From NCBI GenBank assembly GCA_002451275.1, contig DKBS01000205.1, positions 1-10,979 on the forward strand: a stretch of DNA of 10,979 bases. The letters run 5' to 3'. Source of the stretch: Planctomycetaceae bacterium UBA6894. GTDB lineage: Bacteria; Planctomycetota; Planctomycetia; Gemmatales; Gemmataceae. Of this stretch, positions 7,027 to 10,979 are shown piece by piece. The position numbers and the translations under genes were made by a program. The stretch's first letter is position 1; each line of letters opens with the position of its first letter. The notes under the pieces are model-generated. The model was given only the letters and a program-made list of their open reading frames with translations. It was not told the origin of the DNA and searched no databases.

Positions 7027-9873
7027 ATGCGACGCGCGAAGGCGAAGCTGACTGTCTCCACATTCCCGTTCCTCGCGGTGCTTTTGTGCGCCATGGGGTC
7101 GCTGATCATGCTTTTGATGGTGTTCGACCAGCGGGCGAAGCGGGCGGCGCGCGAGCGCAACCTGCAGCAGGCGGTGGAGGTGGCGCGGCACGAGGAGGAA
7201 CGCTGGAAGAAGGCCCAGGCCCTGGTGGCGGAGCAGGAGGCCAAGCAGGAGGCGGACCACCAGGAACAGTTGCGAAAGATGCGGCTGGAGGGTGAGCGGA
7301 AACTGCGCGAGTTGGACGAGCAGGCGGAAAAGCTGACCGCCGGCGAGCGCGAGGCCCTGCTGGCGCGAGCCCGGGAAGAGGAACGGATCAAGGCCCTGAT
7401 GGGCGTCACGGCCGAGGCGGCGCGGGAGCGCGAGCGCACCCGGAAGGAAATGGCAGCCCTGCGGGCGACTCTGGACCAGGCCCAGCGGGACAGGCTGGAG
7501 CGGGAGAAACAAAAGGGCGAGCGCAAGCTCGCGGTAGACAAAGCGCGCCAGAGCCTGGCAGCGGAGCGCGAGGCGGAGCAGGAACGCCTGCGGCGGCTTT
7601 CCACCGAGTTGGCGGATCTTGAAAAAGTGTTGAAGCAGGCCGAGGAGAAGAAGGAAAAAAGCGCCCAGACCTTCAGCATTGTGCCCTACAAGGGCAAGCG
7701 GGGCGAGGACAAGCGGCCCATTTATGTGGAGTGCACCTGGAACAAGCTGATCTTCCACCCTGACAAGTTCGCGCTGGACCCGGGCGACCCCCGCATGGGG
7801 CTGATGACCCAGATCGAGGACAGGGCGCGCGCCCAGAACCGGCGCTATGTGGCAGCGGGGCTTCCCCCGCATCCAAGGCCGTTTTTGATGCTGCTGGTGC
7901 GGCCGGACGGAATCTCCACCTACTACCAGTTCCAGGTGGCGATGAAGGGGCAGGCGGTGGACTTCGGGTATGAACTGATCGACCAGGACTGGGAACTGGA
8001 TTTCCCCCAGGAAGGGCCGGAAACCATCCCGCCGGACAGAAGCCAACTGGCCAGTAACCAACCCGGCCCCACACCAGGCGTGAACGGCGGTTTTGGCGCC
8101 GGTCTACCCCGGCCGGTTGGAACCGGGTCGGCGAGCCCGGGCATTCCGGCCGGTGAACGCGGACTGAATCCGGCAGGAACCCTAGCACCCGGACTGGGTG
8201 GGGGAGTGCCTGGTGGTGTTCCGGGTGGGGTACCCGGAGCATTGCCCGGTGGATTGGGATCTTCCGGGGCCGGGGTACGCGGTTTTCGGGCAGGAATCGG
8301 GCCTGATGGTGGCTCGGGGAATGGTCAGGGGATTGGCGGGATAGCCAATGGCCCTCCCGGATTCCCGGGAACGGGGAGTGGCATGGGCGCAGGCGGCCCC
8401 GGGATAGGTTCGGGCCTTGGTGGCGGGCTGTCGGGCCTGAGCGGCAATGGGCTTTCCGGATTGTCCGGGGCGGGTGGCACGGGTGCCAACGGCCCGGGTG
8501 GGGGGATGCCGGGATCGGGTGGCGTTGGTGGCGGTGGAAATGGTGGTTCAGGGCCGGGCTCGGGAACCGGTGGCCCTGGAGGGGTGGGTGGGAATGGCCC
8601 ACGCATGGGTGGCGGCGGTCTGGCGGCATCCGGCCAGGGGCAGGGGATGGCGGGTGGAACGGGCTTTGGTGTTGGCTCGGGCGGATTGGCTGGATTGGGT
8701 GCCGGAGGCGGTGCGGGACTGGGTTCAGGAGCCGGGCCGGAAGTGCCCGGATTGCCCGGTGGTGGCCCGGGCGGGGCGAATCCGGATGGATCGATCCCCG
8801 GCGTGATACCGACGCCGCAGCGGATTCCCGGACCGACCGCGCCAGCCCTAGGGGCCACGGGATTGACGGCCCCGGGGAGCTTTGGGGGATTGCCCGGGGC
8901 ACTGCCCGGGGTTGGTTTGGGTGGGACCCCTGGAGGCTCCGGGGGAAGTGGACCTGGAGCCGCAGGAGGGGTGCCCGGTGGACCCGGGGGCAATGGCGGC
9001 GGCGGCGTGGGTGGCTTGCCGGGCCAGGGTGGTGGGGGAAGTGGTGGTCCGTCTGGGACAGCCGGTGGGGCCGGCGGGAGCGGCCCGGGCGGTGGCGTGG
9101 GCAACGGCGGGTCGGGTGGCGATGAGAGGACCGGCGGTAGTGCAGGTGCAGGGATGGGAGGCGAGGGCGGGGCAACCGGTCCCGCGGGCGCGGGTGGTTC
9201 ATCCGGGTCCAGCGGGGCGGGAAGCCCGGGCAATGGTGCTGCGGGAACACCCGGCTCCTTGCCGCCGATTGACGGCCCTCCGCCGGCACCCAGCCTGGGT
9301 GCCGGATCGGGCGGGGCTGCGGGTGGCGGTGCTGGCGGGTTGTCGGTGCAATTGAACCCGCAGGAGCAGGAGAAGGAGGCCGCGGGCGCCAAATTGCCCA
9401 GGCCATCGGGCGCGAGCGGCGACGGATTTCCGGGGCTGGATGACCCCGCCATGGAAGCCCTGAACCGGCTGAATGTGCCGCTGCCCACGGTGACCGAGGA
9501 CCGCCCCAAGGCGCCCAGGCCGCTGAAGATGGCGCGACTGACGGGTGGCAGGGAGTTGACCCAGTATGTGGAGTGCACGGCCGATGGCGTGGTGCTGCAC
9601 CCCGGGGGCAAGAAATTCACCCGGCAGATGATCAGCCAGCCGGAGGAGAGCAATCCCCTGCTGCAAGAACTGAAGGAGCGCGTGGAGCGCAGGCGCGTGC
9701 TGGACCGGGCGGCGGGAACCACCTCATTCATCCAGGTGCGTTTCCTGGTGTGGCCCGATGGCATGCGGGCCTACCACACGCTGTACCCCACCGTGGCCAC
9801 CTGGCCGGTGCACAGCCGTCAGCAAACCATCAACAACGCCAAGGATTTGCGCGAGGCGCTTTCGAGCCAGTGA
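7027..9873 (+). CDS. Large single-pass protein: ExbD-like helix, coiled coil, duplicated module split by a glycine-rich spacer
   Basis: This 948-residue protein belongs to no family I can name. It has a short basic N-terminus, then one membrane helix (residues 12-33, with FPFLAVLLCAMGSL). A highly charged coiled coil follows (about 35-215, Glu/Arg/Ala/Gln-rich). Residues 219-328 form a globular module with YVEC (233-236), HP (244-245) and PDG (293-295). Residues 346-771 are an extreme glycine-rich segment, and 839-948 carry a second copy of the module with YVEC (847-850), HP (858-859) and PDG (910-912). The helix aligns with that of the next protein but has Ala17 where that one has Asp21. With an N-in topology the coiled coil and modules lie outside the inner membrane, as in ExbD/TolR. 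The start is the first ATG after an in-frame stop, with AGGAA at 7019-7023. It follows the channel gene by 67 bases and is probably a subunit of the same complex; that is inference. Confidence 0.85.
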   Translation: MRRAKAKLTVSTFPFLAVLLCAMGSLIMLLMVFDQRAKRAARERNLQQAVEVARHEEERWKKAQALVAEQEAKQEADHQEQLRKMRLEGERKLRELDEQAEKLTAGEREALLARAREEERIKALMGVTAEAARERERTRKEMAALRATLDQAQRDRLEREKQKGERKLAVDKARQSLAAEREAEQERLRRLSTELADLEKVLKQAEEKKEKSAQTFSIVPYKGKRGEDKRPIYVECTWNKLIFHPDKFALDPGDPRMGLMTQIEDRARAQNRRYVAAGLPPHPRPFLMLLVRPDGISTYYQFQVAMKGQAVDFGYELIDQDWELDFPQEGPETIPPDRSQLASNQPGPTPGVNGGFGAGLPRPVGTGSASPGIPAGERGLNPAGTLAPGLGGGVPGGVPGGVPGALPGGLGSSGAGVRGFRAGIGPDGGSGNGQGIGGIANGPPGFPGTGSGMGAGGPGIGSGLGGGLSGLSGNGLSGLSGAGGTGANGPGGGMPGSGGVGGGGNGGSGPGSGTGGPGGVGGNGPRMGGGGLAASGQGQGMAGGTGFGVGSGGLAGLGAGGGAGLGSGAGPEVPGLPGGGPGGANPDGSIPGVIPTPQRIPGPTAPALGATGLTAPGSFGGLPGALPGVGLGGTPGGSGGSGPGAAGGVPGGPGGNGGGGVGGLPGQGGGGSGGPSGTAGGAGGSGPGGGVGNGGSGGDERTGGSAGAGMGGEGGATGPAGAGGSSGSSGAGSPGNGAAGTPGSLPPIDGPPPAPSLGAGSGGAAGGGAGGLSVQLNPQEQEKEAAGAKLPRPSGASGDGFPGLDDPAMEALNRLNVPLPTVTEDRPKAPRPLKMARLTGGRELTQYVECTADGVVLHPGGKKFTRQMISQPEESNPLLQELKERVERRRVLDRAAGTTSFIQVRFLVWPDGMRAYHTLYPTVATWPVHSRQQTINNAKDLREALSSQ
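8062..9339 (+). repeat. Glycine-rich low-complexity coding segment (about 426 residues)
   Basis: Within the 948-residue protein this segment encodes irregular Gly-rich text: GVPGGVPGGVPG near 8206, then many GxGG, GPGG and GLSG units with Ala, Pro, Ser and Asn. It is not a strict collagen G-X-Y repeat and has no fixed period. The plus strand is strongly G-rich. The absence of stop codons on the other strand produces long but meaningless antisense reading frames. The segment exactly separates the two copies of the YVEC/PDG module. Confidence 0.8.
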
Positions 9874-9909
9874 GCATTCGGACCAGATTGGGAGGGAGCC
9901 GGGAAAACC

Positions 9910-10979
9910 ATGTACAGGCGGCGCAGAAGACCACCCCAGGCGGAACAGTTCAGCTTCGACTCCTTCCTGGATGTCGTGGCGAACGTGGTGGGCATCATCC
10001 TGCGGCTGATCCTGGTGGCGTGGGCCGGGGCGCGGAGCTACAAGGGTGACAAGATCGAACTGCCCTTCGCGCCGCCGGTGGAAGAGGTCCGGCAGTTGAC
10101 GCAGAAGGCGCCACCGCCGGACAACCCCCTGGCGGGGCGCATTCGCGAGGAAGAAACCAAACTGGCCCAGGCGAAATCGCTGTTGACCCGGCGGCTGGAG
10201 GAACTGGCCGGCACCAAGCTGGAACGCACACGGCTGGAGGGAGAGAGCGCCCGGGCCAAGGCTGAACTGGAGAAGCTGGAGAACGAGAAAAAAGCGCTGG
10301 CGCTGGCCAAGCTGCCGGAGGCGCCGAGCGAGCCGGAAGAGCCCCTGCCGGAACCCCACAAGCCCTCGGCCCACCTGGCGGAAATGACGGATCGCATCAG
10401 CAAGGCCCGTGAGCAGATTGAATTTTTGGGGAAGAACGCCAAGCCTGGCAAGGTGCACCGGTGGCGCACGCCGATCAGCCAGACGGTGCAGAGCGAGGAG
10501 ATCATCTTCGAGATCCGTGAGAACCGGATCGCGGCGATCGACATCGGTTCGATGCTGGACGAGGTGCAGGAGTCTTTGCGCAAGGCGGGGGAAGTGCTGC
10601 AGAACCAGTGGGTGATGGAAGGGACGACGGCGCCCATCGGCGCTTTCCGCCTGAAGTACACCATTGAGCGGGAACGGCCGCCCGGCCTGCTGGGGGACGC
10701 GCCGAAGCCGGATGACCGGGCCAGTTTCCGCTACGGGCTGTCGGGTTGGGAGGTGCTGCCGCTGGACCCGAAGCGCGGCGAGCCGATCGAGCAGGCGATG
10801 AAGGAAGGGAGCGCCTTCCGCCGGATCGTGGACAACCTGGACGCGAAGGAGAGCGCGGTGACCTTCTGCATCTATCCGGACAGCTTCGCGGCGTACCGTC
10901 AGGTGCGGGACATGCTGCACGAGCGGGACATGGTGGTAGCGGGCCGGCCGCTGCCGTTCGAGGCGCCGATCGCGATGTC
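9910..10979 (+). CDS. Second single-pass partner protein, ExbD/MotB-like helix with coiled coil (3' end outside window)
   Basis: The frame is open from the ATG at 9910 to the window end without a stop, giving 356 visible codons. An Arg-rich N-terminus (MYRRRRRPP) precedes a membrane helix at about residues 18-40. The helix carries Asp17, Asp21 and Asn25 (FDSFLDVVANVVG); Asp21 sits where ExbD, TolR and MotB keep their proton-carrying Asp. Arg32 lies inside the hydrophobic stretch, which is odd. A charged helix follows (about 77-137), then a Pro/Glu-rich break (138-156), a short helix, and a globular region. That region contains EEIIFEIRENRIAAID (196-211) and FCIYPDSFAAYRQVRDML (319-336), which matches the PDG end of the module in the preceding protein. 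Upstream GGAGG (9891-9895) is 14 bases from the ATG, longer than usual. The gene follows its neighbour by 36 bases. Best read as an ExbD/TolR-like subunit; confident as a gene, moderate on function. Confidence 0.85.
   Translation, partial: MYRRRRRPPQAEQFSFDSFLDVVANVVGIILRLILVAWAGARSYKGDKIELPFAPPVEEVRQLTQKAPPPDNPLAGRIREEETKLAQAKSLLTRRLEELAGTKLERTRLEGESARAKAELEKLENEKKALALAKLPEAPSEPEEPLPEPHKPSAHLAEMTDRISKAREQIEFLGKNAKPGKVHRWRTPISQTVQSEEIIFEIRENRIAAIDIGSMLDEVQESLRKAGEVLQNQWVMEGTTAPIGAFRLKYTIERERPPGLLGDAPKPDDRASFRYGLSGWEVLPLDPKRGEPIEQAMKEGSAFRRIVDNLDAKESAVTFCIYPDSFAAYRQVRDMLHERDMVVAGRPLPFEAPIAM

Noticed and set aside
6074..8061. Antisense frames of 329, 521 and 495 residues opposite the channel and coiled-coil genes
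   Set aside because: Composition is Ser/Arg/Ala or Leu/Gln/Arg-rich without motifs, as expected opposite GC-rich coiled-coil codons.
8062..9339. Collagen-like triple-helix domain
   Set aside because: GVPGGVPG stretches look collagen-like, but glycine is not kept at every third residue over any long run.
7673..9764. Long antisense reading frames of 577 and 479 residues across the glycine-rich segment
   Set aside because: They are Pro/Arg/His-rich or Pro-rich mirror images of G-rich codons, with no domains or ribosome sites. The sense frame has a clear domain order.
9724..10920. Antisense frame of 398 residues opposite the last gene
   Set aside because: The plus frame has an ATG, membrane helix, coiled coil and PDS motif, and runs open to the edge. 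The antisense product is Arg/Leu/Gln/His-rich and unrecognisable.
1..10979. CRISPR arrays, tRNA or rRNA genes, insertion sequences
   Set aside because: No regularly spaced repeats, cloverleaf-like sequence, transposase motifs or terminal inverted repeats were seen on reading through.

Overview
The window is GC-rich and almost fully coding. The protein set is a Bat-like von Willebrand A (VWA) operon, a lipoprotein, an ExbB/MotA-type channel followed by odd single-pass partners, and a very long glycine-rich segment. This fits a member of the Planctomycetota, perhaps a Gemmata-like lineage. That assignment is inference from gene style, not from a marker gene.

Layout. (1) 1-708, plus strand: the 3' part of a BREX phage-defence gene, brxL, which enters the window already in frame. 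(2) 718-5259, minus strand: a tight four-gene operon, read from 5259 down to 718. It encodes a lipoprotein, a calcineurin-like metallophosphoesterase, a VWA protein joined to a BatC-like tail, and a BatD/BatE-like membrane protein. Two junctions are 4-base overlaps. brxL and this operon converge with only 9 bases between stop codons, and a strong hairpin sits exactly there. (3) 5260-5567: a 308-base divergent intergenic region, the only non-coding stretch of that size, which must hold the promoters for both directions. (4) 5568 to the window end, plus strand: a three-gene set. It comprises an ExbB/TolQ/MotA-type channel protein with a long helical tail, a 948-residue single-pass protein, and a second single-pass protein cut by the window edge.

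The most interesting part is the three-gene set at 5568-10979. Both partner proteins begin with alignable transmembrane helices of ExbD/TolR/MotB style, but only the second keeps the aspartate expected to carry protons; the first has alanine there. Both continue into coiled coils and then a shared soluble module (YVEC ... PDG ... Y). The module occurs twice in the 948-residue protein, separated by about 426 glycine-rich residues, and once in more diverged form in the last protein. This looks like an ion-driven inner-membrane motor with an unusual heteromeric stator-rod pair. Its job is unknown. The neighbouring BREX gene and the general resemblance to Zorya-type ZorA/ZorB make a defence role one hypothesis, but the sequence does not prove it.
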